A stretch of 64,000 bases of DNA, from NCBI GenBank assembly GCA_900074745.1, contig LT598467.1, positions 1,178,001-1,242,000 of the forward strand. Direction: 5' to 3'. The stretch is from Lachancea mirantina. Taxonomy: Eukaryota; Ascomycota; Saccharomycetes; Saccharomycetales; Saccharomycetaceae. A model generated the notes under the pieces. The model had not been told where the DNA came from, did no database searches, and saw nothing but the letters and a program-made list of their open reading frames with translations. Position numbers and translations under genes: made by a program. The first letter of the stretch is position 1. Every line of letters begins with the position of its first letter. Positions 29,979 to 39,341 of this stretch are shown one piece after another.

Positions 29979-31151
29979 ATGATCCATGCCGGTGTGCTGT
30001 TCTCAGCGTCGACGGTTCACTTAGAACACATTACAATGGCTTTAAACTGTTTGACACCGTTTGGTATTAAAGACGATGTGATGATCTATATCGATAAGGA
30101 CGGACTTTCGTTTTCCAGACAAAACAACCACGTTATAACGATCAGTTTGTTCCTGTCGAAGGAACTGTTTATATCGTATGACTACCACAGTGGAGAGGAT
30201 CTTAATGGGTACACTCAATTGTGTTTGAAGATAAATCATTTGTTAGACAGTATCAATGTGGTTAACAGGAACAAAGATGATGTTGTCGAATGTACACTTT
30301 CGTATAATGGTGAAGGATCTCCGTTTACGCTGATCTTTGAGGATTCGTTAATCACGGAGAAAGTTGAGTATTCCACGTATTTGACGAAAGAGCCCGACGC
30401 GACAGGACTTGAACTTAGTAACGACGAAGTCGTTTTCAATTGCATTATCAAAGGTGACGTGTTGTACAGTGCCATGCAAGATTTGAAAGAAATAGGGTGT
30501 AGAGAATGCTACTTGTACGCGATGACAAAGTCCGACGATAAAAACGTTTTGGCGTTGGTTTCCAGAGGGCAACTCGGACTTTCTAAAATTTTATTGCCTT
30601 CAGAACGATCGACTCTAGAGAAATTAGAAGTGATAGATCCTGATACTGGTTCTCGCGTGTTTGACGTACCCGTGATCGGATTTTTTGATTTTTCTGCTTT
30701 CGATAAAGTGCGAATGAGCGCTAAGATCGCCAGTAAAGCGATGTTGAAAAAAGATGTACATGGACTCCTTAGCGTAAACATATTGAGCGACACGAACGAT
30801 GTTGTCGTCAACAATCCGAAGGGACCCACACCGGCAACAAATCGGAATACCAGTTTACCCAGAGATTATCCAGGAATTGTGACCGAAATTGCTCTACTAG
30901 AGAGAGCAGATTTCGAGCCCACGGACAGGAAAGAAATTGAACTGTTTATGAGTTTCAACGAAGAAGATCGGGCCGGCACCGACGTCTACAAACCGCGATG
31001 CGAACAAGCCGCATCAAAACCTGTCCCCACGTCGGAAATCAACGACACCAACTTGCTACACATTGGCCAGGCGCCTTCACGAGACGACAACGACAACGCG
31101 GCTGACGATAGTTTCCGTCCAGCCGCAAACGACATCCCACTCTTTTTCTAG
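29979..31151 (+). CDS. RAD17: DNA-damage checkpoint clamp subunit (9-1-1, Rad1/Rec1 family)
   Basis: The 390-residue protein is the S. cerevisiae Rad17 orthologue (401 residues), a PCNA-like subunit of the Rad17-Mec3-Ddc1 clamp. Strong matches are FSASTVHLEHITMALNCLTPFG at the N-terminus, INHLLDSINVVNRNKDDVVECTLSY in the middle, DLKEIGCRECYLYA and DYPGIVTEIALLE. The acidic tail ends DIPLFF, a conserved C-terminal peptide. Next to RPS12, as in YOR368W-YOR369C. Confidence 0.95.
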   Translation: MIHAGVLFSASTVHLEHITMALNCLTPFGIKDDVMIYIDKDGLSFSRQNNHVITISLFLSKELFISYDYHSGEDLNGYTQLCLKINHLLDSINVVNRNKDDVVECTLSYNGEGSPFTLIFEDSLITEKVEYSTYLTKEPDATGLELSNDEVVFNCIIKGDVLYSAMQDLKEIGCRECYLYAMTKSDDKNVLALVSRGQLGLSKILLPSERSTLEKLEVIDPDTGSRVFDVPVIGFFDFSAFDKVRMSAKIASKAMLKKDVHGLLSVNILSDTNDVVVNNPKGPTPATNRNTSLPRDYPGIVTEIALLERADFEPTDRKEIELFMSFNEEDRAGTDVYKPRCEQAASKPVPTSEINDTNLLHIGQAPSRDDNDNAADDSFRPAANDIPLFF

Positions 31152-31271
31152 CACTGTAAAGATATGGAATTAATTTGCATTACAATATAAAACGCTATAT
31201 CACCATTCCTTAATCAAAGAGACGGCATTTTGACAATACCCTTGGCGTTCTCATGTAAACATGCGAGACGT

Positions 31272-31691
31272 TTACTGGGAGAAGTGTTCCAAGATCATTT
31301 GGCGCTCTTCGGTGTCGGCACCCCAGTTTCTGACAACAACAACAGAAGCGCCAACAACCTTTCTGGCGTTACCTTCGCGGTCGACTTTACCCAAACCGGC
31401 CCATTCACCCAATTGCTTGGCGTCGGCAACCTTGATCAAAGGAACCTTGTTTTCTGGGTCGTTGGCCAAACCTTCGACAAGCTTGATGATGTTGTCTTCG
31501 GTGACAGAGTCGACCAAAACAACCAATTGGGCTTCACCTCTGGTTAGAGCCTTGGCAGATTCTCTCAAACCTCTGGCCAAACCATCGTGAACCAAAGCGG
31601 TTCTCAAGACGACCTTCAAGGCGTCTTCAATGGTGACAGCTTCGGTAGCTTGTTCAACGACAACTTCTTGGACTTCTTCAACGTCAGACAT
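31272..31691 (-). CDS. RPS12: 40S ribosomal protein eS12
   Basis: The 139-residue protein is ribosomal protein S12 of the small subunit beak (143 residues in S. cerevisiae, YOR369C). It has the acidic N-terminus and the L7Ae/L30e-like fold with [23 protein letters not shown] and [14 protein letters not shown]. No intron is needed. Codon use is strongly biased, as expected for a ribosomal protein gene. A Rap1-type site lies upstream. Confidence 0.98.
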   Translation of the reverse strand: MSDVEEVQEVVVEQATEAVTIEDALKVVLRTALVHDGLARGLRESAKALTRGEAQLVVLVDSVTEDNIIKLVEGLANDPENKVPLIKVADAKQLGEWAGLGKVDREGNARKVVGASVVVVRNWGADTEERQMILEHFSQ

Positions 31692-32208
31692 TATTTGCTT
31701 CTAATTGACTTCTTCGACAGGCGAACTGCTCAGTACTTATTTGAGAAGAGGTTAAAAATCCAAGTCTATCTCATCACGACGTTCAAGTTTGAAATTTTTC
31801 ACCTTGAAGGGCTTTTCGTGCAAACGGATATGAGTCGTATGAGGAGACCATTAGTAAACCGTATAGAGAGACAAGATAATTGAGGACGAAAATTGCATAA
31901 TGTTTTTGAGATGCAAGATTGAAGAGGTGTGGGTGGAACATCTGTTTTTTGTTTGATTTTCTAGGAAATGTACGGGTGCGAGTCATGGATATTTTTTCCT
32001 AACAAACAGAAGCCTCTGTAAGCGAAGCCCTGAAGGAGCCCTAATGTTAAGAAGAGTTCAAAATTGTGGGAAACCTCATCAACTGACCGTTGAGTGAACG
32101 TTGAGAAATTCGTGGACATCGGGGATTAATGTTGGGTCATACACGGTAACCTACTTGAAAATTACATATGCGCGAAATCATGCCAGCATGAGAAAAAAAA
32201 ATCTGCTA
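31692..32208. other. Intergenic, RPS12 promoter to MRS6 3' end
   Basis: This 517-base gap holds the RPS12 promoter with a Rap1 site and a second GT-rich motif at 31926-31935, then the 3' flank of MRS6. No gene or RNA was recognised. Confidence 0.5.
31968..31978 (-). promoter_or_regulatory. Rap1 site upstream of RPS12
   Basis: The reverse strand reads CACCCGTACAT, an exact fit to the Rap1 core CACCCRTACAT. It lies about 280 bases upstream of the RPS12 start, in the usual range for ribosomal protein genes. Confidence 0.7.
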
Positions 32209-34038
32209 CTATATCTCCATTTCGCCGGCAAATTCCACCGGTTCCGCACTCATATCGCCAGCCAAGTTCATGTTCATAGCATCATCTTCATCGTCTAGAA
32301 TGGCAGACTCGTCTTCACGTTCGTCTTCGTCTTCAAAATCGAGATCGAAAAAATCGTCGTCACTCCCGACAATCTTCTGAAACAAAACTCTGGCAGCGGT
32401 GATGGCTTCATCATATGAGATTTCGGCGGAGGGCAAACTCGTATATAGAACTCCGTTGTCGCTGGCTCCAGGAATCAGTTTGCCCTTGTTGGTGGTGTTG
32501 ACATCGAAGATGCCCGAGTCGACCACCTCAAACGCCGGCGTCGATGTGCGCTGTTTGAAGTACAGTTTCGCCAAAAAATTGAGCCTTTCCCTTGGAACGT
32601 ATTCTTTGAAAGATTGGCCAAGCTTTACAGAGTTCAGGGTGAGATGGCCGTTAACGCCCACTTGTATGAAACTTTCGTCGTTTTCCAAGTCAGCTGAAGA
32701 TTCACGCATGATGCTCTCCTCTAGGGCGTTCAAAGCTGCATCGAGGTCCATTTCGCCTCTAACCCCCACTTCAGTTGTGCTCAAATACCAGAGTGCCGTG
32801 CCCTGTGGACAAACTTCGCTTCCAGCACCCATAATCAAACTTTGTACGGCTTGTCGGTTCCCACTCTTCAAAGAGTTTGGTGGGAAAACCACAACGGCGG
32901 CATTTTCGCCTTCGCCAAACCATTCAGAACAAGGTTTCTCGACGACACAGGCCAAACGCTGAATTTCGTATTTCTGTTCCGGCACATTTTGGCTGTTCTC
33001 TGGCGCTTGCGACGGAGACATAAGAACTTGTTCCGTGACAAGTACTTTTGATCCGTCGCTGAAAAGAGCCGTTTTAGAGGTTGGATCAAATGACACCAAT
33101 TTAGAATTCAATTTATAAGTAGCACCGGCCACAGCAGCAGATCGGCAGAACCCCTGTGAAAGCTCACCGGGCCCACCAAATTTGGAATATAGTACAGGGA
33201 ACGGACCGTAGACATCAAAACTCATCAGGAACCGACGTATCCTTTGCAGAGCAGCAGGCGTCTTGACATCGATATTGTAGCATAGTCCGATGGAAAAGAT
33301 AAGCTCAAAAACTTGAGGTCTTTCCAACTTGAATTTTTCGTGTAAAAAAGTCGCCACAGGTTTGTCTGCATAATCCGTCCATACTTCCGGCTGATTTTCC
33401 CATTCCAACACAAATTTGATGAATTTCATCAAGTTCCGTTTAATCATCAAAGGTAGTGACGGATTCGTGAAAATTTCTTGCTTGGTATTGGTCAATTTTT
33501 CAAAAGAATCGTTTTCGTAAGTGTGAAAGTTGGACAACGATTGAAACTCTAGGTACTGGTGAACTCTGGACTTGACCAACACCGTCAACAGGTCCGATTT
33601 GGCGAACAGAATCCTTGGTGACAAATCAATACCAAAATCTTTGGATTGGAATCTAGAGTTCACGCCAATGGCACTGGAGACTTGCAACTTGGCGTTCTCA
33701 TAGCCCCGAAAATTACCTGCATTGGTGTCCTGCACCCATTGCTTCAGTTGGTCGATAGTGAGAGTTGCAGACCCATCACCATAATATGAATTGGAATCAA
33801 TATGCAACACATTGGACCCCTGCCATGATAATGCGGCCGCCAAAATACTCTCTACCAGACCCGTACCCGCTATCATTACGTCCACTTTCTCAGGCGTCGT
33901 TTCTGGCAATGGATCCTCAATTCCCGCAAGATGAGGCACAATAAGTGATGGCCTTCGATAATCCATGAACGGCGAAGTCGCATCTAACGCAGACGGACGA
34001 CGTTCCGCCATAGAAGCTCGTCTTTCTGGGGCATTCAT
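32209..34038 (-). CDS. MRS6: Rab escort protein (component A of Rab geranylgeranyltransferase)
   Basis: The 609-residue protein presents Rab GTPases such as Ypt1 and Sec4 for prenylation, and binds Sfp1 in yeast. Start at 34038 (MNAPERRASMAERRPS) matches the S. cerevisiae N-terminus; the frame is open to 34098. The GDI/REP fold is clear: dinucleotide-like VDVMIAGTGLVESILAAALSWQG, FGIDLSPRILFAKSDLL, YGGPGELSQGF-type loop (here KFGGPGELSQGF) and GASDNGVLYTSLPSAEISYDEA. The C-terminus is very acidic and ends FAGEMEI. S. cerevisiae Mrs6 has 603 residues (YOR370C). Confidence 0.96.
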   Translation of the reverse strand: MNAPERRASMAERRPSALDATSPFMDYRRPSLIVPHLAGIEDPLPETTPEKVDVMIAGTGLVESILAAALSWQGSNVLHIDSNSYYGDGSATLTIDQLKQWVQDTNAGNFRGYENAKLQVSSAIGVNSRFQSKDFGIDLSPRILFAKSDLLTVLVKSRVHQYLEFQSLSNFHTYENDSFEKLTNTKQEIFTNPSLPLMIKRNLMKFIKFVLEWENQPEVWTDYADKPVATFLHEKFKLERPQVFELIFSIGLCYNIDVKTPAALQRIRRFLMSFDVYGPFPVLYSKFGGPGELSQGFCRSAAVAGATYKLNSKLVSFDPTSKTALFSDGSKVLVTEQVLMSPSQAPENSQNVPEQKYEIQRLACVVEKPCSEWFGEGENAAVVVFPPNSLKSGNRQAVQSLIMGAGSEVCPQGTALWYLSTTEVGVRGEMDLDAALNALEESIMRESSADLENDESFIQVGVNGHLTLNSVKLGQSFKEYVPRERLNFLAKLYFKQRTSTPAFEVVDSGIFDVNTTNKGKLIPGASDNGVLYTSLPSAEISYDEAITAARVLFQKIVGSDDDFFDLDFEDEDEREDESAILDDEDDAMNMNLAGDMSAEPVEFAGEMEI

Positions 34039-34507
34039 TTTATCTGGCAACTCCGCTTCCAAACCGATGATTCGAGCTTTTTCGCCAAGAATGACCAAAA
34101 TTTCTCAAACTCGCCAATATCAAACTTTTCTAGCCAGCCAGAGCACCTAAAAACGTCGTTCAAACAGCTCCGGAAAATAGAAATTCTCTGTTAAATCTCT
34201 TGAATATCCAAACTCCCCAAACCAGTTTCTTCAGTAATACCTATTCTGACTTTTGGTTGGTTCATCAATCATCCATGCCCACTTCGATATGTTTAAGAAA
34301 AATCTTCATGAAAGTATCACAGCACGTGATCATCAATAATCGGATCATGTGAAAACAACAAATACCAGCATTGACATAATGAACTGATAGATGATGCCTA
34401 TCAAGAGAATAAGACTCAATGATGTGCCTGATTATTTCCGCTAAGACAGCGTAATAAGGTAGAGCTCTTAGATGGGCTCTTTTGGATATTTGTTTTGATG
34501 TCCAGAG
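34039..34507. other. Intergenic, MRS6 promoter to GPB 3' end
   Basis: This 469-base gap contains a CACGTG core near 34324 and nothing else recognised. Confidence 0.4.
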
Positions 34508-37081
34508 TCAAGAATTGAGTAATTTGGGGGTAGAAACCATTGGTAGTATGCATATGGTTATAGTTCCTCTTAGGTAAACTTGCTTGATGTCTTTGGTTTT
34601 CGCGACTAGTCCTCCGACGATGTAGAGAAAGCCATTAGAATAAATTGTCACAATTGAGTTTAAGCGGTAAGTATCGGCCCACGGTTTGGGCACTTCGCCG
34701 CTCTGGACGCGGTGTTCTTCTCCAACAAACAGGTTGCTAAAAGTCATGTTGCCGATGTTCAGTAAATGGAAAGTTGCCGGCTTGACTTGTTCATGTGGCG
34801 ATTCTTCCTCAACAAACTGCTGTGTGGGCCAATGTTTCTTCACGTCCTCTTGCGTGAACCCCCCCGTTAAGATTGCGGCGGGACCTGCTCGGACCAAAGT
34901 GTGTCCAACCATTGTCAAGTCCCCTTGAATTCTTTTGCCATTGTTTCCCACCATGTAAGTGGGACTTCGAGACCATTCTTCTGTATCTAAATCGAAAAAC
35001 CACATATCACCGTAAACTTGATCTTTGTTCGAACCTCCATGAATGACAAGAGTCTTGCCCACTGGTCGTGAGTGAGAAGATTCTCTTGCAGTTAACGGAT
35101 CCAATTCACAGTCAGAGGACTGTTGGTCAATGTCGGTGTCCGATTTAAAAGTCGCCGACCGTCGCCTCTGGGCTTGGTTTGACGATTTCGCGGCACTACC
35201 ACCATCAACTGAGAAGTTTCTTTTCAAACTGGCGAGCATGATTTGAAGTTCTTCTTCCAAAGTAGGTTCATCGAGCGATGCCGTATCAAAAACTTGACAA
35301 GCATGAAACGCTCTCTTAGCGGGCCACGTTGGACAGTCCAGATCTAGTGGTACACATGGGAACATAGTTGCCAAAGCGGTATCGGCAAATTTGAAATAAT
35401 TCCTTTTGCCTCTTGCAGTCACGGTCACTTCGATTTTCCACAAATCTCTCAAGACCGTATAATCGTCATCGCCACTTTGTCTATACCCACCCATGACCAA
35501 TATGGTGTAAACTCCAGAATTCAAAGACCCTGACAGTTTGTTATTCAAAATGCGTTCTGGAGTGCCAGCCTTAGATGGATTGGATTCTGTCCTTATTGGT
35601 AAAGAGTAAGGACTGTTGGACGATACACCTTTGCTCAAAATGCTGTCGTTCAAATCCTCATGGTGATCATGCGGCTCGACGTTAGTGCACGACGGACACT
35701 TCACTGGTGTCATAGAGCTGTGTGCAACAGAGACTTGGGAATGACCAAATCTCGGTACCGTGGATGGATATGCGGTGAATGAAGTCGGTTGCGCAATAAG
35801 CTCAACTTTAGAAAATTTGAACGTTATCACGTCCAATACGTAGCCCGTGTTATTCAAATAAGCCCTTTTCTTCAAATAAAATTTGCCCGTCTTATCATCG
35901 ATACTAGTTTCTGTTTTAATTTCAAATCCACCGTAACAGAAAAGGTGTCGTTTAGTCAGTATCGAAGCAGTCATACAGAGTAACGGAGGAGGGATTTGAC
36001 CCGTCATGTGTGGCTTGCGAACGCGGTAAGATGCGGACGAAACCACGAAAAGTTCATGATTATTGACCATGGCAGGACTGTTGACCACGCTTTCAATCAA
36101 GGGTGGCGGCAAATTCTTGACTCCGTCGACCCGGAACATGCTCAGATCCGGGATTTCATCAGAGTAATAATAAGATGGTGTCAACCCTCCCATAATGTAG
36201 ATATGGTTCCCAAGTTCGACTGCGCAATGGTATACAAAAGGGGGTAGTTTCATTTCGCCGAATAAAGGCGGCATCGTGAAAGATCCGAGAAAAGTGTTGT
36301 GTTCCGTTGGGTCTGCAGACGCATGGATCGTGGCATTGGTAAAAATCCATGAATTTTCTCGTCCCATGGGCACGGCTTTAGCCGATTGTTTGGGCCCCAA
36401 AGAGGAACTGGAACTGCGAGACGTCAACGCGGGTCCATCATCGTAACCTTCAGGACTTGCAATGTCCCATTTCATTATTGGGAACCACATATTGTGTCTT
36501 TTCGTTAGTTCGGGACTTTCTTGGTCCGGAATGGGTAACTTCGAACAATAACTCAAATAGCCTTTATTTACCACTTCTGGTGAATATTTTTTGTCCTTGC
36601 GTGGCTTGCGTAATGGAGTCTGATGATCGCTGAGCAGACGGCTCAAATTTGGCTGTGCAGGTCTCAACCGTGCGTTCCGTTTCGGACTGTCAGCTGACAA
36701 TTGTGTATCCGAAGCACCACTTGTCACACTATCGTGACGCGACGTGTGTACTTTTGACCCATAATACGACAGCAGGGAACGTTCATTGTCCAATTTACGT
36801 CTTTCCGCTGGCATGTCCATAAGATCGTTTCTTACTCCAGAGATGTAATTGTTAAGAAACTGAGGTGGTTTCGCCACTTTTTCGTACTGTTCCTTCGAGC
36901 TCATCGTCAAATTCATATGACCAGACACATTGTGCGTCCCTACACCATTTCCCGTACTAATTGCACTTCCTGCACTTCCTCCACCTCCTACACTCACCGC
37001 ATTCACTTCCAGGTTTGTCCGAGACTCCACTTCCAGTCGTTCCGCCAGCCGTTCTGACGAATTCGATACAATTGTTTGCAT
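34508..37081 (-). CDS. GPB1/GPB2: Kelch-repeat regulator of Ras/PKA signalling
   Basis: The 857-residue protein matches the Gpb1/Gpb2 (Krh2/Krh1) pair of S. cerevisiae (897 and 880 residues). These bind the G-alpha protein Gpa2, stabilise the Ira proteins and PKA regulatory subunit and so dampen cAMP signalling. The N-terminal 180 residues are low-complexity with Ser, Gly and basic patches. Kelch blades follow, for instance LGNHIYIMGGLTPSYYYSDEI, VYTILVMGGYRQSGDD, KTLVIHGGSNKDQVYGDMWFFDLDTEEW and GFLYIVGGLVAKTKDI. In S. cerevisiae GPB1 is YOR371C and GPB2 is YAL056W. This single gene lies in both contexts and appears to be the unduplicated ancestor type. Confidence 0.93.
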   Translation of the reverse strand: MQTIVSNSSERLAERLEVESRTNLEVNAVSVGGGGSAGSAISTGNGVGTHNVSGHMNLTMSSKEQYEKVAKPPQFLNNYISGVRNDLMDMPAERRKLDNERSLLSYYGSKVHTSRHDSVTSGASDTQLSADSPKRNARLRPAQPNLSRLLSDHQTPLRKPRKDKKYSPEVVNKGYLSYCSKLPIPDQESPELTKRHNMWFPIMKWDIASPEGYDDGPALTSRSSSSSLGPKQSAKAVPMGRENSWIFTNATIHASADPTEHNTFLGSFTMPPLFGEMKLPPFVYHCAVELGNHIYIMGGLTPSYYYSDEIPDLSMFRVDGVKNLPPPLIESVVNSPAMVNNHELFVVSSASYRVRKPHMTGQIPPPLLCMTASILTKRHLFCYGGFEIKTETSIDDKTGKFYLKKRAYLNNTGYVLDVITFKFSKVELIAQPTSFTAYPSTVPRFGHSQVSVAHSSMTPVKCPSCTNVEPHDHHEDLNDSILSKGVSSNSPYSLPIRTESNPSKAGTPERILNNKLSGSLNSGVYTILVMGGYRQSGDDDYTVLRDLWKIEVTVTARGKRNYFKFADTALATMFPCVPLDLDCPTWPAKRAFHACQVFDTASLDEPTLEEELQIMLASLKRNFSVDGGSAAKSSNQAQRRRSATFKSDTDIDQQSSDCELDPLTARESSHSRPVGKTLVIHGGSNKDQVYGDMWFFDLDTEEWSRSPTYMVGNNGKRIQGDLTMVGHTLVRAGPAAILTGGFTQEDVKKHWPTQQFVEEESPHEQVKPATFHLLNIGNMTFSNLFVGEEHRVQSGEVPKPWADTYRLNSIVTIYSNGFLYIVGGLVAKTKDIKQVYLRGTITICILPMVSTPKLLNS

Positions 37082-37607
37082 GATCTACGTCTCCTGTGAG
37101 ACACCAGAAAGACTCACTACCTCGAATTCCTGGGTTCCCTTGGCTAGAGCTTTTTAACTGAAAAGGTTCCTGATCTTAATCGCCAATGAATCGTTATTTA
37201 TCTAAGGGGTTCAATAAGCGGCTCGTTGGTAAAGTTGAAGGAAGTTACCCGGCCAACAACACGAAAGTATATAACGAGCGACTATCGGTAATGTATTTAG
37301 GAACAGAGTGAACCTATGAAATAGAATTTCTGCTCAATTGGCGGTGTTGGGAGGGTTGTGGTGGATTTCGGGTGACTGTATCGGTTGCCGTGGGTTCGCA
37401 TTGCCGTAAACGCGCTTTTCAGCGGCGAAAAACGGTCCAAAAAGGCCCAGATCCGGTGAGATCTGGTAATCGTAGCACATTGTAGCCCTTTGGGAATGTA
37501 GGATGTACTCCGTTTACCTTCTGTTACTTGCATTGTCTTATATACCGTCCCTCCGAGCAAGGTATCCACCTTGCCCGAGCCTAAATACGTGTATCCCATG
37601 ATGTTCC
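37082..37607. other. Intergenic, GPB promoter to NDD1 3' end
   Basis: This 526-base gap holds the GPB 5' flank and the NDD1 3' flank. Nothing further was recognised. Confidence 0.4.
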
Positions 37608-38993
37608 TTATGTCCCGTCCTCCGATGCGTTTTCACATGTATTCGGCACTGTTTTTTGACGCTTGGGTCTGGAGCCGGCGTTGTTGGCGTTGGAGGACAT
37701 CACCATTTCCGACTGTGACCGTTTCAAAACCGGTTTGCGCCTTCGCATCGCGCCTTCACCGCCCATGACCGTTCCCTTGGCAGAATTGAAGGAAGTGGCG
37801 TCCGTGACAATGATTTGAAACTTCGGTTGCCTTCGTGACGTTTTCTTGTTCGTGTGGTTGCCGCTGCTGCCTACCGTGGTGGTCGCACCTGCGATTGTGG
37901 GTGTCGACGCAGATCGTTCGCTCCTGAACGAGCCCATCTTGGGCAATTCCGGTATTTTCAACGCAGTGACATCCATTTCGAAACTGGAAGGTTTAGGAGT
38001 CGGTGAAAGTGGTAATTTTTCTAATTCAAACAACCGTTCGTCGATATTGGTTTCGTGAGATTTTAACGAACTTTGTGAAACGCTACAATTCGCCACGCTG
38101 CCGCTCTCACGACCGCGCGCACGATTACCAATGGGCCCCAATTTGTCACGCGCAGATTTTGTCACAGAAGAATTTAACTGGATCGTGGTGGGAGACGACC
38201 CATATTCTTCAAGTTCTGGGTCATCGTTGTCCGTCGTCGTACTCTCACGTCGTTTTTTGGCAGGTTGCGGAGTCTGCAACACTTGGGATACATCCTTGCG
38301 GGCACGTTGGAAATCGACCAACGCGCTGTTCGACGACGCAAGCATCCGCGTATACGGCGTCCCTATATCAGTCAGAACACGTTTCCCATAGGGTGTCAGC
38401 GACAGGTACCGTTTTGACGGGGAAGTTGACGACGCTTTGTTGCGCGGGTTGAACATGAGATTGACATCGATGTTACGCAGTGGAGTGGCCTGTTGTTGTA
38501 TAGCGGGCGGTTGTAATGTGTTCTGGAATTGCAAAGATGACCCTTTGCCAGAGCTGTGTGCGGATCCATTAAAAAACCGTAAAGGCGTCTTTGCAGGGGT
38601 CTTGTGCATTAGGTTGAGTCCCGCGGGGGAGTCAAATAAAAAGTCTTTGAATTGTTCGGGGGAGTTCAATAGAAACTCGCCGTTAAGTAACACAGACGAT
38701 GGATGTACGCTCATATCGGCGAGGCCCGCGGCGCTGCCAGCGGCGCCAGCACCTGAACCGCCACCAGGTCCGGCGTTAGTCCTGTTTTCCGGTAACGGAC
38801 CCGACGAGTCTCTGGAAACGTCTCTGGACGCGCCTGCCGCGTCTGTCGAAGCGTCCGCCGCATCCAGATGAATCTGGGCCTGCGAGTAAGGCGTAGGGAA
38901 CTGCGTCGTAGTCGGCAGCGGGCTATTAAACGCGTATTTCATATTTTCCGAAATGACTCGAAAAAACGCTTCTTCCTCGCTATTTGGCTCCAT
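37608..38993 (-). CDS. NDD1: Coactivator of the Mcm1-Fkh2 G2/M complex
   Basis: The 461-residue protein corresponds to Ndd1 (554 residues in S. cerevisiae, YOR372C), which joins Fkh2-Mcm1 on CLB2-cluster promoters. It is mostly disordered. Recognisable parts are the N-terminal EEEAFFRVISENMKYAFNSPLP, the central SPSKRYLSLTPYGKRVLTDIGTPYTRML block and several S/T-P sites suited to Cdk1. The C-terminus is basic (MRRRKPVLKRSQSEMV, RPKRQKT) and looks like a nuclear signal. It lies divergent from NUD1, as in YOR372C-YOR373W. The probable target CHS2 is in the same window. Confidence 0.9.
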   Translation of the reverse strand: MEPNSEEEAFFRVISENMKYAFNSPLPTTTQFPTPYSQAQIHLDAADASTDAAGASRDVSRDSSGPLPENRTNAGPGGGSGAGAAGSAAGLADMSVHPSSVLLNGEFLLNSPEQFKDFLFDSPAGLNLMHKTPAKTPLRFFNGSAHSSGKGSSLQFQNTLQPPAIQQQATPLRNIDVNLMFNPRNKASSTSPSKRYLSLTPYGKRVLTDIGTPYTRMLASSNSALVDFQRARKDVSQVLQTPQPAKKRRESTTTDNDDPELEEYGSSPTTIQLNSSVTKSARDKLGPIGNRARGRESGSVANCSVSQSSLKSHETNIDERLFELEKLPLSPTPKPSSFEMDVTALKIPELPKMGSFRSERSASTPTIAGATTTVGSSGNHTNKKTSRRQPKFQIIVTDATSFNSAKGTVMGGEGAMRRRKPVLKRSQSEMVMSSNANNAGSRPKRQKTVPNTCENASEDGT

Positions 38994-39341
38994 ACTAGCT
39001 GGAAAAAACTCGCGTAAAAACTCCGTATAGCTAATTACCTTGCTCCCAAATAGATGCGCTCACTCAAAATTCCTCAAATCGCCTCCAAAGTCTCGTTTTA
39101 GCCAATTTTTAGTCAGCTGTTCTGATCAACAAGAACTTGAGTTACTTGTTGATTTTTAAATTCCTTGCTTCAGCTTAAAATCGCGTTATCCGGGTAACAA
39201 AGTTGTTGATCAAGATTCGCGATCTCAAAACGAAAAACAGAGATCAACAAGTTGAAACCCAAATAACACGAGAAGAGCAAGGAATTTTGACCAAGAAGGG
39301 TCAAGATTGGGCCTATTTCAAGCCTTTTGAGCAACATATAG
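38994..39341. other. Divergent promoter between NDD1 and NUD1
   Basis: This 348-base gap is AT-rich with no clear motif; no gene is seen. Confidence 0.4.
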